DNA from: CF-46 sp042408445
GTDB taxonomy: Bacteria > Chloroflexota > Limnocylindria > Limnocylindrales > CSP1-4
DNA length: 64,000 bases
Assembly: GCA_042408445.1 (NCBI GenBank)
Contig: JBHORC010000004.1
Location: 62,001-126,000, forward strand
Direction of reading: 5' to 3'
Part shown: one piece after another, positions 1-9,412 of the stretch
How positions within the stretch are numbered: the first letter of the stretch is position 1
Layout of the letters: each line of letters begins with the position of its first letter
Notes under the pieces: model-generated
What the model saw: only the letters and a program-made list of their open reading frames with translations
Databases searched by the model: none
What the model was told of the DNA's origin: nothing
Made by a program: the position numbers and the translations under genes

Positions 1-1243
1 CGGCCTCGTCGTCGAGCTCGGTGACGGGCAGCGTGAACCCGACCTCCGTGCCGCCGCCGTCGCGCGGTCGCATCCACGTCCGGCCGCCCATCGCCCGGAT
101 CAGCTCGCGGCACACGAACAGCCCGATCCCGGCGCCGTGGGCGACCCGCGTGGCATCGCTCGTCCGGTAGAAGAGCTCGAAGGCGCGCGCGGCCGTCTCG
201 ACATCGACGCCGATGCCGCGGTCGAGCACCCGCACGGCCACCTCGGCGGCCGGCTCGTCCACGCTCATCTCGATCTGGATCGGCGTCGCTGCGCGGCTGT
301 ATTTCTCGGCGTTCGAGAGGTAGTTCCGGACGACCTGCTCGACGTACGTCGACTCTCCGTTCACGAGCGGCAGCATCGGGGGCGCGGTGAAGGTGTAGCG
401 ACGGTTGGGGTGGCGCTCCGACTCGAGGTCCGCGATCCGCCGGACGAGGCGGACGAGGTTCAGCGGCTCGGGATCGATCTGGACGCGGCCACGCTCCGAG
501 CGCGACAGCACGAGCAGGTCCTCGATCAGTCGGTTCAGCCGATCGGCCTCCTCCTCGATGTCGACGATCGCCTGTTCGCGGGTCTCCGGCTCCAGGCTGG
601 CCGACCGCCGCCGGAGCACCTGTGACAGCCCGAAGATCGTCGTCACCGGCGTTCGGAGCTCGTGGCTGATCACGCCGATGAAGGCGTCACGCAGGCTCTC
701 GGATCGTCGCTCCTCCTCGTGATGGGCGGCGACCTCGACCGCCCCGGCGAGGACTGTCACGACGGCGCCGAGCAGCGCCTCGTCGTCCGCGTCGAAGGCG
801 TCGACCTCGGTCGAGTCGATCTCGACGAGCCCGATCCCGGTGCCGTTCCGGACGATCGGCACGGCAAGCCACGAGCGGAAAGCGGTGTCCGGGCCTGCGC
901 TCGCAATCCTGTCGCCGCCGCCCACGACATCGCCGGTTCGGTACGGCTGGAGCGTCTCGACCACGCGCCAGCTCCGGCCCGGTCCGCGGCTGAGCCGGAC
1001 CCCCAGGGCCTCTGCGGCGAACGGCCCGACCGCGGCGCGGACCACGAGCTGGTTGCCGTCCACGAGGGCGATCGAGCCACCGGTGAGGCGGACGACGCTC
1101 CGCAGCCGGTCGAGCGCCTGATGGAGGATCTGGTCGAGCTCGAGCTCGCCGGACGCCGCGGCGGCGATCTCGAGGATCAGGCGCGAGGTCGCCTCGGAAC
1201 GGACGGCACGGTCGAGCACATCGACAGTCGGTGGGACGTCCAC
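1..1243 (-). CDS. GAF-domain sensor histidine kinase (3' end cut by window edge)
   Basis: Sensor histidine kinase of a two-component system, probably soluble because no membrane segment is visible. From the GTG at 1243 the protein opens with a GAF-like region (about residues 10-165), then a HisKA dimerisation domain with the H-box VISHELRTP, then a HATPase domain with an N-box (NYLSNAEKYS) and a G-box (GAGIGLFVCRELI). It is still open at base 1, so only the last residues are missing. An in-frame TAG lies 12 bases upstream of the GTG, which limits the choice of start; no good ribosome binding site is visible. The cognate response regulator is not in the window. Class is confident; the signal sensed is unknown. 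Confidence 0.85.
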   Translation of the reverse strand, partial: MDVPPTVDVLDRAVRSEATSRLILEIAAAASGELELDQILHQALDRLRSVVRLTGGSIALVDGNQLVVRAAVGPFAAEALGVRLSRGPGRSWRVVETLQPYRTGDVVGGGDRIASAGPDTAFRSWLAVPIVRNGTGIGLVEIDSTEVDAFDADDEALLGAVVTVLAGAVEVAAHHEEERRSESLRDAFIGVISHELRTPVTTIFGLSQVLRRRSASLEPETREQAIVDIEEEADRLNRLIEDLLVLSRSERGRVQIDPEPLNLVRLVRRIADLESERHPNRRYTFTAPPMLPLVNGESTYVEQVVRNYLSNAEKYSRAATPIQIEMSVDEPAAEVAVRVLDRGIGVDVETAARAFELFYRTSDATRVAHGAGIGLFVCRELIRAMGGRTWMRPRDGGGTEVGFTLPVTELDDEA

Positions 1244-1294
1244 CTGGTCATGCTAGTCGCCCTGTCGAAAGGGCGAGGAAACGAGAGCCGTGGC

Positions 1295-2128
1295 TCAGAG
1301 CGACAGGCGATCGCCCCGTTCGACGTACCGGACCAGATCGCTCAGGCCGGCCCGCGCCACGGCCTTCCGGAAGTCCGAGAGCGGCGACTTGAACGCCTCG
1401 TAGTCGTCGTAGTGGATCGGGACGGCGAGCCGCGGCCGGAGCGTCTCGAGCAGCTCGACCCCCTGGTCGGCATCCATCGTGACGGTCATCCCCATCACCC
1501 GGGTCCCGCCAAGATGGAGAAACGCGACATCGATCACCGGCTCCCGCTCGGGGATCGCCCGGAGGCCCTCGTACATGATCGTGTCGCCGGAGATGTACAT
1601 CCGGAGCGTCGACGAGGACGCCTCGTCCATCCGCTGGAACTCGAGGATGCTGCCCATCACCTCCGGAAGCGCGACCGAGAGGAGCGACGGTGCATGCTGC
1701 CCGGGCATCGCCCGGATCCGGCAGCTGGCGCGTGAGCCGGAGAGCACGCTCGCCTCCCACGTCTCGAGCGGCTGAACCGCCTCGAAGCCGCGATCGCCGA
1801 GCTGCTCGGCGGCCTCCGGCGTGGTGATGATCGTCGTGGACTTGTCGAGACGCTCCTGGGCGATCCGATCGAAATGGTCCGCGTGGAAGTGCGACAACAG
1901 GACGGCGTCGATCGGCGGCAGGTCGTCGAAGTCGATCGCGGGATCGGTCAGCCGGCGGGTGGTCATCCCGTAGCCGAGCGGGATCTCCTCGCCGGCGTGG
2001 ATGAAGTTGGGGTCGGTCAGGATCGTGAGGCCACCGAACCGGATCAGCAGCGTCGCGGTCCCGATGAAGAGGACGTCGTCCGTCGTGACCCGGGCGGTGC
2101 CGGTTCGCTCCCTGATCTGCGTTGCCAT
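1295..2128 (-). CDS. MBL-fold metal-dependent hydrolase (UlaG/COG2220-like)
   Basis: Putative cytoplasmic metallo-beta-lactamase-fold hydrolase of 277 residues. The metal motif HxHxDH lies at residues 80-85 (HFHADH), a later metal Asp in YISGDT, and a C-terminal His in PIHYDDYE. The arrangement resembles the UlaG/RomA-like group (COG2220), whose substrates include lactones and phosphodiesters; the substrate here cannot be read from sequence. The reading frame continues upstream to 2593 over the mgtE end, but the ATG at 2128 is preceded by GGAGAG and starts the conserved fold, so I chose it. It lies downstream of mgtE on the same strand, 170 bases away. Confidence 0.8.
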   Translation of the reverse strand: MATQIRERTGTARVTTDDVLFIGTATLLIRFGGLTILTDPNFIHAGEEIPLGYGMTTRRLTDPAIDFDDLPPIDAVLLSHFHADHFDRIAQERLDKSTTIITTPEAAEQLGDRGFEAVQPLETWEASVLSGSRASCRIRAMPGQHAPSLLSVALPEVMGSILEFQRMDEASSSTLRMYISGDTIMYEGLRAIPEREPVIDVAFLHLGGTRVMGMTVTMDADQGVELLETLRPRLAVPIHYDDYEAFKSPLSDFRKAVARAGLSDLVRYVERGDRLSL

Positions 2129-2298
2129 CCCGCGCTCTCCATCCAATCGGACCGTTCGTGGTCGCGCGGGGAGGGTTGCAGCCGCGTGGTTGCATCGACC
2201 GGGCGAGGTGAGGATGCGGATTGCGCGGGCCTGACATCCAGTGCGCCCGCCGCGGGTGCTGCTCTGCAGGACGCGGTGGCTCGACGCCCGCGCAGGCC

Positions 2299-3654
2299 TC
2301 ACAGCTTCAGAAGGAACTTCGCAATCTCGAAGTACATGATCAGGCCCGTTCCGTCGACGAGCGTCGTGATCAACGGGGCAGACACGACCGCCGGGTCGAT
2401 GCGGAGGCGCCGCAGGACGAGCGGCAGCACCGCCGCGACGATCGCGGACCAGACGCAGATCGCAAGGATCGTCACGCCGACCACGAGGCCCACGTTCGTC
2501 GGCACGTTCAGCAGCTGGGCGCGCCCGATGGCAACAACAGCCATCACCGTGCCGATCACGAGACCGACCCGAAGCTCCTTCCAGACGATCCATCCGACGT
2601 CCCGCAGCGATATCTCGTTGAGCGCCATCGCGCGGACGATCAGCGTCACGGTCTGGCTGCCAATGTTCCCGCCGGTCCCGATGAGGAGCGGGATGAAGAA
2701 GCTGAGGGCAACGGCCGCCTCAAGCTCGTCCGAGAAGGCTCGCAGCACGGAGCCCGTGTAGGCCTCCGCCACGAACAGCAGCAGCAGCCAGCCGACGCGC
2801 TTGCGAACGAGAAGCGCAACGCTGGAGAGCCGGTACGGGACGTTGAGGGGTTGCGAACCGCCGAGGCGCTCGATGTCCTCGGTCGCCTCGGCCTCGAGGA
2901 CGTCCGCGACGTCGTCCTGGGTGATGATCCCGAGCAGGTGGTCGTCGTCGTCCACGACGGGAATCGCGAGCAGGTTCCGCTCGGTGAGGAGGTTCGCGGC
3001 GGCTTCGCGATCGGCGGAGGCGCGGACGCGGACAGTGGTCGGGGCGATCAGGTCCGTGACCGGCGTCCGACCCGGGCTGAGCATCAGCCGATACAGCGAG
3101 AGCACGCCGATCAGGCGGCGCTCGCCGTCGACGACATAGACGTAGTCGACCGTCTCCGCCTGGCCGACGAGGCTCCGGATCGCGGCGATCGCCCCGTCCG
3201 TGGTTGCGTCGGCACTGACGGCCACGAACTCCGGCGTCATGATCCCGCCGGCGCTGTCGGGCTCGAACCCGGAGAGCCGCCGGATCTCCTCCGCCTCCTC
3301 GGGCGCCATCCGGACGAGGATCTGGTCCGCCTCCGGCTCGGTGAGGTTCTCGACGACGTCGGCGGCGTCGTCGGGGTCCATCTCGGCGAGGAGCTCGGCG
3401 GCCTGCTGGCGGGACAGCGTCCGGAGGATCGCCGCCGCCTCGTGCGGATCGAGCTCCTCGAGGACCTCCGGGATCTCCTCGTCCGGCAGCCACTGCAGGA
3501 GGACGGCGACCTCCTGCGGGTCGAGACGGGGCACGAGCGCCGCCCATTCGGCCGGTCCGACCCGCTCGGCGAGGCCGGCGACGCCGTCGCGCTCGCGCTC
3601 GCGGATCAGCTCCTGGATCTCCTCGAGCAGGGCGTCAGTCGCCACGGTCGACAT
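2299..3654 (-). CDS. mgtE: Magnesium transporter MgtE
   Basis: Mg2+ channel/transporter of 451 residues, the usual length. The N-terminal superhelical MgtE_N domain occupies about residues 1-130, followed by a CBS pair (about 130-255) that senses cytosolic Mg2+ in characterised members, then five hydrophobic helices (about 275-451). The start ATG at 3654 has a GAGG element a few bases upstream. The 264 bases upstream, between it and the cytochrome oxidase operon, were read for a known Mg2+ riboswitch (M-box) and none was recognised. Family assignment is firm; ion selectivity (Mg2+ versus Co2+) is by family knowledge. Confidence 0.93.
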   Translation of the reverse strand: MSTVATDALLEEIQELIRERERDGVAGLAERVGPAEWAALVPRLDPQEVAVLLQWLPDEEIPEVLEELDPHEAAAILRTLSRQQAAELLAEMDPDDAADVVENLTEPEADQILVRMAPEEAEEIRRLSGFEPDSAGGIMTPEFVAVSADATTDGAIAAIRSLVGQAETVDYVYVVDGERRLIGVLSLYRLMLSPGRTPVTDLIAPTTVRVRASADREAAANLLTERNLLAIPVVDDDDHLLGIITQDDVADVLEAEATEDIERLGGSQPLNVPYRLSSVALLVRKRVGWLLLLFVAEAYTGSVLRAFSDELEAAVALSFFIPLLIGTGGNIGSQTVTLIVRAMALNEISLRDVGWIVWKELRVGLVIGTVMAVVAIGRAQLLNVPTNVGLVVGVTILAICVWSAIVAAVLPLVLRRLRIDPAVVSAPLITTLVDGTGLIMYFEIAKFLLKL

Positions 3655-3918
3655 GGTCGGGCCTCGTGAAGACGGCGCGGTGCGCCGAGGGATGTCGCGG
3701 TCAGGATGTGGCGGTCATGGTCCGTCCGCCGGACGCGGTGTCGCTCCGGCGGTCCGGATCGTAGCGCCGAGCGGCCCGGCGGGTGTGTTCGGCCGTTGCC
3801 GGCGTCGCCTCAGCGGCGGGCGCCCTGGCTTCGCGTCACGGCTCGCAAGCCGCGGCGACGAGACCGCCGGCGTGGACCAGGCCCAGCGATCGCCCGCGAC
3901 GGATGGCCTGGAACGACG

Positions 3919-4476
3919 CTAGGCGCCGAGGTCCTCCTGATCGCCCCTGCGAAGCCCGCGCGCCTCGTTGGTCTCGGTCATCGACGCGTCGAGCCAGGAC
4001 TTCGCGCTCCGGATCGCGAGGAACAGGCCGGCGATCGCGAGCCACGGACCGAAGGGTCCCGCGAGCGCCACGCCGCCCAGCCCGATCGCGATCCCGAGCG
4101 GCGCCCAGCCCGGCCGCGGGACGGGTTCCTCGCTTCCCTTGTGCGTCGCGCCGACAGGTCCTGCGGCCGCCGGTTTCGCCGGTCGCCGCTGCCCGCGAGA
4201 GCCGAGCACGATCGCGAGCGCCGCGATCCCCGACGCGACACCGAACGTCGTCAGCATCACCGAGCCGGCCGTCTCGTAGGTCAGGAACCAGTAGACGACG
4301 CCGACGATCAGCCCGAACGCGGACATCCGGATGAACAGCCTCGCCTCGGCGGTGACGCCGCGGTCGGCCTCATCCGGCCCGCCGTGCTGAGGATCGGCGC
4401 GTGGACCCGGCGTCACGTCTGGCGAGTCGTTCGTGTGGTCATCCTCGTCCAGCCGCTCGGTGACATCTCGGCTCAC
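3919..4476 (-). CDS. ctaF: Cytochrome c oxidase subunit IV, actinobacterial type (CtaF-like)
   Basis: Small membrane subunit (185 residues) at the end of the cytochrome bc-aa3 operon. After an acidic N-terminal tail of about 50 residues come paired hydrophobic segments: ARLFIRMSAFGLIVGVVYWF and the one after it, then a Pro/Ala linker, then two more. This 2+2 layout and the ARLF start of the first helix resemble the CtaF family of actinobacterial aa3 oxidases. The GTG start at 4476 overlaps the ctaD stop (GTGA), indicating translational coupling. It is more divergent than the catalytic subunits, so the name rests on both context and layout. Confidence 0.72.
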   Translation of the reverse strand: MSRDVTERLDEDDHTNDSPDVTPGPRADPQHGGPDEADRGVTAEARLFIRMSAFGLIVGVVYWFLTYETAGSVMLTTFGVASGIAALAIVLGSRGQRRPAKPAAAGPVGATHKGSEEPVPRPGWAPLGIAIGLGGVALAGPFGPWLAIAGLFLAIRSAKSWLDASMTETNEARGLRRGDQEDLGA

Positions 4477-6194
4477 GACGGCGCCTCGCCCCTGGCCTCG
4501 AGGCGGGCATCGAAGACCGGACGCGCGGACCGGATCGGCGGCAGGTTCCGGAAGTTGCCCGGAGGCGGTGGCGAGTCCGTCCACCACTCGAGCGTCGCAC
4601 CGCCCCATGGATCCCCGCCCTGGTCGGGCGGATGTCGCAGCGCGTCCGCGACCGCGAGCAGGAACGGCAGGATCCCGATCGCGAGGAGTCCCGCCCCGGT
4701 CGTCGAGAGCAGGTTCAGGTCTGTCCAGCCGTTTGCAGCCGAATAGTCGGCGATCCGGCGCGGCATGCCGAGCAATCCCAGCTCGTACTGCGGCAGGAAG
4801 GTCAGCGTGAAGCCGATGACCCACATCCCGAAATGGACCTTCGCGAGCCGCTCGGACAGGCGGCGGCCCGTCATCTTCGGGAACCAGTAGTAGATCCCGG
4901 CAAAGGTCGCGAACACCGTCCCGCCGATCAGCACGTTGTGCATGTGGGCGACGACGAAGTACGTATCGGTCAGGTGGTAGTCGAGCGGCGGCGAGGCCAC
5001 GATGACGCCGGTGATCCCACCGAGCAGGAAGATGTAGAGGAAGCCCATGGCCCAGACCATCGGCGCCGCGAACGTCAGCTGGCCGCGCCACATCGTCGCG
5101 ATCCAGTTGAAGAACTTGACGCCGGTGGGAACCGCGATCGCGAACGACGCGATGCTGAAGAACGGGTTGCTGACCGCGCCCGTCGCGAACATGTGGTGGG
5201 CCCAAACGGACATCGAGAGGCTCGCGATCGTGATCGTGGCGAACACGAACGCGACGTAGCCGAACACCGGCTTCCGGCTGAACACCGAGATGACCTCGGT
5301 GATGATCCCGAAGAACGGCAGGATCAGGATGTAGACCTCGGGGTGGCCGAAGAACCAGAAGAGGTGCTGCCAGAGGACCGCCGAGCCGCCCTGCTGCGGG
5401 AGGAAGAACGAGCCGCCGAGGTGCCGGTCGATCAGGAGCATCGCGAGGGCGGCGGTGAACATCGGGAAGGCGAACAGGATCAGGAGCGACGTCACGAGGA
5501 GGTTCCAGGTGAAGATCGGCATCCGGAACAGGGTCATCCCCGGTGCCCGCCGGCCGTAGATCGTCGCGACGAAGTTGATCGACCCGAGGATCGCGGAGAC
5601 GCCCGTCAGGACCAGCCCGACGATCCAGAGATCCACCCCGATTCCGGGCTCGAAGGGTTCGTCGCTGAGCGGCGGATAGCCTGTCCAGCCGATCGCAGGC
5701 GGCCCGTCCTTCACGAGGAAGCTGCTGAGGAGGATCAGCGCGCCGACGATGAACAGCCAGTACGAGAGCGCGTTCAGCCGCGGGAAGGACATGTCGTCCG
5801 CGCCGATCTGGAGCGGGACGAAGTAGTTGCCGAGCCCGACCGCCATCGGCGTTCCGAACAGCAGCAGCATGATCGTGCCGTGCATCGTGAAGAGCTGGTT
5901 GTAGCCCTGCTCGTTGACGAGCTGGAGGCCCGGCTCGGCGAGCTCGGTGCGCATCAGCGACGCCAGCAGTCCGCCGATCAGGAAGAACGTGAACGCGGAC
6001 ATCACGTACAGGACCCCGATCCGCTTGTGATCGGTGGTCGTCAGCCAGCCGGTGAGCCCGCCGAGTTCGACGATCGGGTGGGCCGGCCGCGGCAGGACGT
6101 CCGCCCCCACGGCCCCGGCGATGGTCGAGGCGTGGGAGCCGGTCGTGGCGTGCGGGCCGCCGCGCCCCGGCTGTGGCTGGGTCAGTTCGGTCAT
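4473..6194 (-). CDS. ctaD: Cytochrome c oxidase subunit I (aa3 type)
   Basis: Catalytic heme-copper oxidase subunit (573 residues) that reduces O2 to water and pumps protons in the cytoplasmic membrane. Visible ligands: the low-spin heme His in MHGTIM, the CuB/cross-linked motif GHPEVY with the Glu typical of A1-type oxidases, the CuB pair in WAHHMF, and the heme ligands in VVAHMHN. Twelve hydrophobic segments fit the family. The reading frame runs upstream through ctaC, but the ATG at 6194 overlaps the ctaC stop (ATGA) and gives the normal N-terminus ending in the conserved TTDHKRIG stretch. It ends in a GTGA overlap with ctaF. Confidence 0.97.
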   Translation of the reverse strand: MTELTQPQPGRGGPHATTGSHASTIAGAVGADVLPRPAHPIVELGGLTGWLTTTDHKRIGVLYVMSAFTFFLIGGLLASLMRTELAEPGLQLVNEQGYNQLFTMHGTIMLLLFGTPMAVGLGNYFVPLQIGADDMSFPRLNALSYWLFIVGALILLSSFLVKDGPPAIGWTGYPPLSDEPFEPGIGVDLWIVGLVLTGVSAILGSINFVATIYGRRAPGMTLFRMPIFTWNLLVTSLLILFAFPMFTAALAMLLIDRHLGGSFFLPQQGGSAVLWQHLFWFFGHPEVYILILPFFGIITEVISVFSRKPVFGYVAFVFATITIASLSMSVWAHHMFATGAVSNPFFSIASFAIAVPTGVKFFNWIATMWRGQLTFAAPMVWAMGFLYIFLLGGITGVIVASPPLDYHLTDTYFVVAHMHNVLIGGTVFATFAGIYYWFPKMTGRRLSERLAKVHFGMWVIGFTLTFLPQYELGLLGMPRRIADYSAANGWTDLNLLSTTGAGLLAIGILPFLLAVADALRHPPDQGGDPWGGATLEWWTDSPPPPGNFRNLPPIRSARPVFDARLEARGEAPS

Positions 6195-7057
6195 GGGGCG
6201 CTGCTCCCTGGTGCCACGGCTCCCGCCGACGGCGTTGTGCTGGCTTCCGCCGGGGTGCTCGGCGCCGCGGGGTTCGAGGCCGTCGGACCCGGCCTCGGCG
6301 AGTTCGACGGCTGCGCCGACGGCAATGCCGACGGACCGGCGGTCTGCTGCTGGGTGAGCCAGGCGTCGAAGTCCGGACGGGGCACCGCCCGGACGGTCAT
6401 CGTCATCCGGGCGTGGAACACGCCGCAGAACTCGGCGCACTGGCCGGAGTAGACGCCGGGCTCCGTGATCGTCAGGTCGAACGAATTCGGCTTGCCGGGG
6501 ATCGCGTCGCGCTTGAAGAGGAACGCGGGCACGTAGAAGGAATGGTCGACGTCCGCCGAGTTCAGGACGATGTGGATCGGTTCGCCGACGGGCACGACCA
6601 TCTCGGGCTGGCGATCGGGACCGCCGACGATGCTCACCGGCGTGCCCTCGTAGTCGAACCGCCACTGCCAGCGAAAGGCGGTCACGTCGACGGTGACGCG
6701 GGTCGCGGCCTGGGCATCGACCTTGGTGAGCGTGCTCAGCGTCAAACCGAAGAGGATCAGGATCGTCACGATCGGGACGGCCGTCCACAGCACCTCGAGC
6801 CAGGTGATGTGCCCGATCTGCGGCGGCACGACGCCCTCGTCCCCCGGCCTGCGCCGGTACCGGAGGATGGCGATCGTGATCAGCGTCCAGACGATCCCGC
6901 CCACGATGGCGGCCGCGATCATGAACTGCGACCAGAGCGTCGAGATCGCCTCCGCCTGTTCGGTGCGGGCCGTCGGCAGACAGCCGGCGACCACCGTCGG
7001 CAGGACGAACAGACTCGCGATCCAGCCCGCCCGGCGGACGCGCGACCGCGGGCTCAT
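6191..7057 (-). CDS. ctaC: Cytochrome c oxidase subunit II with CuA site
   Basis: Subunit II (288 residues) takes electrons from cytochrome c into the CuA centre. The N-terminus has a lipoprotein-like signal (VVAGC, Cys26), then two membrane helices (about residues 35-60 and 83-108) and a periplasmic cupredoxin domain with the full CuA set: an upstream His in DVDHSF and C-x-E-x-C-x3-H-x2-M (CAEFCGVFHARM). The last 45 residues are a Ser/Pro/Ala-rich low-complexity tail unusual for the family. No heme c motif is fused. The start at 7057 overlaps the qcrB stop (ATGA) and the gene ends in an ATGA overlap with ctaD. Confidence 0.96.
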   Translation of the reverse strand: MSPRSRVRRAGWIASLFVLPTVVAGCLPTARTEQAEAISTLWSQFMIAAAIVGGIVWTLITIAILRYRRRPGDEGVVPPQIGHITWLEVLWTAVPIVTILILFGLTLSTLTKVDAQAATRVTVDVTAFRWQWRFDYEGTPVSIVGGPDRQPEMVVPVGEPIHIVLNSADVDHSFYVPAFLFKRDAIPGKPNSFDLTITEPGVYSGQCAEFCGVFHARMTMTVRAVPRPDFDAWLTQQQTAGPSALPSAQPSNSPRPGPTASNPAAPSTPAEASTTPSAGAVAPGSSAP

Positions 7058-8508
7058 CTCGACTCCACCTGCCCGAACCCGCCCTCCGGCGCGCGGTCGG
7101 CCGTGCCTGCGGCCCCGCTGTCCAGCCGGTCGATCGGGCTCTGCTCGCGGTCCGCGGCCCGCCGCCGCTCCACGCCGAGACGCCACGCGAGCAGGCCCAC
7201 GGCGATCGGCAGGACGACCACGAGGATCCGGCCCGCGCGGGTGATGTCCTCCAGGCTCACGTGGAGGTTGACCGCGAGGACGTCGTTGCCACCTACGAGC
7301 GTGAGCACCACGAAGAACGTCAGGACGCCCGCACCGATCCCCAGCCGCACGGGAGCCTGCCACGGCCACTGGAGGAGCTGGTGGTCCCGGTGGTCGTGGG
7401 ACAACCTGGCCTCGATGAACGGCCAGATCGTGAACATGCCGAAGACGATGCCGGGCACGACCACGGCCGGCACGAACAGGCTCGGGATGCGGACGCCGAG
7501 GATGACTGGCTCGAAGTCGAAGCCCATCCGGAGCAGGCCCTCCAGCCAGCCGAGGTACCAGTCCGGCTGGGCGGGGGAGCTCACGGCGAACGGCGCGTAC
7601 GGGCCGTAGACCCAGACCGGATTCACCTGGACCAGCCCGCCGACGAGGGCGAGCACGGCGCCGGTCAGGAAGAACAGCCCCAGCGAACGGAAGACCTGGC
7701 CCGGCCAGAAGTGGCGCCCGACGACGTTCGTCTCCCGGGCGCGACCGCCCGGGAACTGGGTGTGCTTCTGGAACCAGAGGATCAGGAGATGGGTCGTGAT
7801 CGCGCCGATCATCAGGAGCGGCAGCAGCATGATGTGGAACACGTAGAGGCGGCCGATGATCTCCGCCGACGGGAACTCGCCGCCGAACACGAGATAGGCG
7901 AGCCACGGGCCGACGAACGGGATCGAGATCGCGACCGCGTCGGTGATGCGGAGCCCGGTCCCGGACAGCAGGTCGTCCGGCAGCGAGTAGCCGGTGAGAC
8001 CGGCGGCCAGCGCCATCAGCAGGAGCCCCACGCCGACGAGCCAGTTGATCTCGCGCGGCCGGCGGAACGCGCCGGTGAAGAAGACGCGGCAGACGTGGAC
8101 CACGATCGCGGCCACGAAGACGATCGCTGCCCAGTGGTGGATCTGCCGCATGAGCAGCCCGGCCCGGACCTCGAACGAGAGCCGCATCACCGAGTCGAAG
8201 GCGGCGGACACCTCCGTCCCGCGCAACGGCGCGTACGGACCGTCGTAGATGACCGGGCGCGTGTCGGCAGCGAAGAAGAACGTCAGGAAGATTCCCGTCA
8301 GGACGAGGATCGCGTAGCAGAAAAGGGCGATCTCGCCGAGCAGGAACGACCAGTGATCCGGGAACACCTTGCGCAGCACGGTCCGCGCCACGCGGGCGAT
8401 TCCGGTCCGCTCGTCGAGCCAGCCGACGATCCGGTCGAGCTCGGTCGCGTCGGCGGGGTCCGCGATCCGGCCGGGATCGCTCGCGTCGGGAGCAGGGATG
8501 CCGGTCAT
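7054..8508 (-). CDS. qcrB: Cytochrome b subunit of the bc complex
   Basis: Diheme cytochrome b (484 residues) of the quinol:cytochrome c reductase. The four axial His residues sit in two helices (QIHHW...VVHVC and VFHIM...TTHLL), and the Qo-site motif appears as PDWY, the actinobacterial/Chloroflexota variant of PEWY. It is a single long polypeptide with a charged C-terminal extension, as in QcrB of actinobacterial supercomplexes, not the split b6/subunit IV form. The start ATG at 8508 lies four bases past the qcrA stop. The gene ends in an ATGA overlap with ctaC, so the reductase and oxidase genes form one transcription unit. Confidence 0.96.
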   Translation of the reverse strand: MTGIPAPDASDPGRIADPADATELDRIVGWLDERTGIARVARTVLRKVFPDHWSFLLGEIALFCYAILVLTGIFLTFFFAADTRPVIYDGPYAPLRGTEVSAAFDSVMRLSFEVRAGLLMRQIHHWAAIVFVAAIVVHVCRVFFTGAFRRPREINWLVGVGLLLMALAAGLTGYSLPDDLLSGTGLRITDAVAISIPFVGPWLAYLVFGGEFPSAEIIGRLYVFHIMLLPLLMIGAITTHLLILWFQKHTQFPGGRARETNVVGRHFWPGQVFRSLGLFFLTGAVLALVGGLVQVNPVWVYGPYAPFAVSSPAQPDWYLGWLEGLLRMGFDFEPVILGVRIPSLFVPAVVVPGIVFGMFTIWPFIEARLSHDHRDHQLLQWPWQAPVRLGIGAGVLTFFVVLTLVGGNDVLAVNLHVSLEDITRAGRILVVVLPIAVGLLAWRLGVERRRAADREQSPIDRLDSGAAGTADRAPEGGFGQVESR

Positions 8509-8512
8509 CGCC

Positions 8513-9412
8513 TCAGCCCGCGCCTTCGTTGCTGGCGGGGAGGTTCCAGAAGCTCGGCCCGATCGGCTCAGTGAAGTCGCCGTCCGCGACGAACGTGCCG
8601 TCGGCCTGGAGGCGGATCGGCAGCTGGGGGAGGGGCCGGCCCGCGGGCCCGAACACGGGCACGGCGCCGCGCAGGACGTCGAATGTCGATTGGTGGCACG
8701 GGCAGATGAGGCGCCGTTCGGTCGCCCGGAACAGCCCGACCGGACAGCCCGCGTGGGTGCAGACCTTCGAGTAGGCGACGTAGCCATTCGGCGCCCAGCC
8801 CGCCCGTTCCGGGCTCAGCTGGAGGAGCTCCGGCGGCACCCGGATGAGGAGCGTCTGGCTGTCCGCCGAGCCGGGCGCCCCCTCCGGGAACACCGTCAGG
8901 TAGCTGTCGAGCGTGAGATCGTCCGCCCGAACGGGCGACCCGTCGCCGCGAACGAGGCGAAGCCCCTTCCGCCACGCCGTCGTGAACTGCTCCTGCCCGG
9001 GCGCGGGCCCGAGCGAGAGCGCCGGGATCAGCAGCGCCGCGCCGAGCCCGCCGAGCGCCGCGAGGAGCATCCCGACGAGCGCCTTGCGTCGGGTGAAGCC
9101 CGCCTCCTCGGTCAGAGCGGCCTGAAAATCCGCTGTCTCCTCCGGGCTCGAGGTCGCTGGATGTCGCTCCTCGACCACGATCGGGGTGTCCATGAGCGAC
9201 TGGGCCCAGAGCACGATGCCTGCGCCGAGGGCGCCGAGCGCGACCGCGAGGATCAGGCCCTCGAGCTGCGTCTGCCCACCGACCGCGTAGATCACGAGCA
9301 GCACGACGCCCATCAGCGCGGTCAGGCCGAAGAGGCCCAGCACGAGCCACTCGGTCCGCGAGCGGGCAAGCGCGCTGGGGCGGGGGAGGCGTCCGCGGTG
9401 GCTGCCGCTCAT
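8513..9412 (-). CDS. qcrA: Rieske iron-sulfur subunit of the bc complex
   Basis: Rieske protein (299 residues) carrying the 2Fe-2S cluster that takes electrons from quinol. Ligand motifs are C218-T-H220 and C237-P-C-H240, with Cys223 and Cys239 placed for the stabilising disulfide. Three hydrophobic helices (about residues 20-43, 50-72 and 112-135) precede the soluble domain; three-helix Rieske proteins are typical of actinobacterial-type QcrA. A Phe-Thr-Arg-Arg-Lys pair precedes the third helix, compatible with Tat-dependent insertion of that segment. The start ATG at 9412 overlaps the qcrC stop (ATGA). Confidence 0.96.
   Translation of the reverse strand: MSGSHRGRLPRPSALARSRTEWLVLGLFGLTALMGVVLLVIYAVGGQTQLEGLILAVALGALGAGIVLWAQSLMDTPIVVEERHPATSSPEETADFQAALTEEAGFTRRKALVGMLLAALGGLGAALLIPALSLGPAPGQEQFTTAWRKGLRLVRGDGSPVRADDLTLDSYLTVFPEGAPGSADSQTLLIRVPPELLQLSPERAGWAPNGYVAYSKVCTHAGCPVGLFRATERRLICPCHQSTFDVLRGAVPVFGPAGRPLPQLPIRLQADGTFVADGDFTEPIGPSFWNLPASNEGAG

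Noticed and set aside
3655..3918. A string resembling the cobalamin B12 box (AAGCCAGGGCGCCCGCC) on the minus strand upstream of mgtE.
   Set aside because: Several positions differ from the consensus, the other conserved riboswitch parts (GCCACTG, GGGAAGG) are missing, and mgtE is not a cobalamin gene.
4632..6452. A 606-codon reading frame antisense to ctaD, and similar long antisense frames throughout.
   Set aside because: High GC removes stop codons; the translation is Arg/Glu/Asp-rich low-information sequence and overlaps a certain gene.
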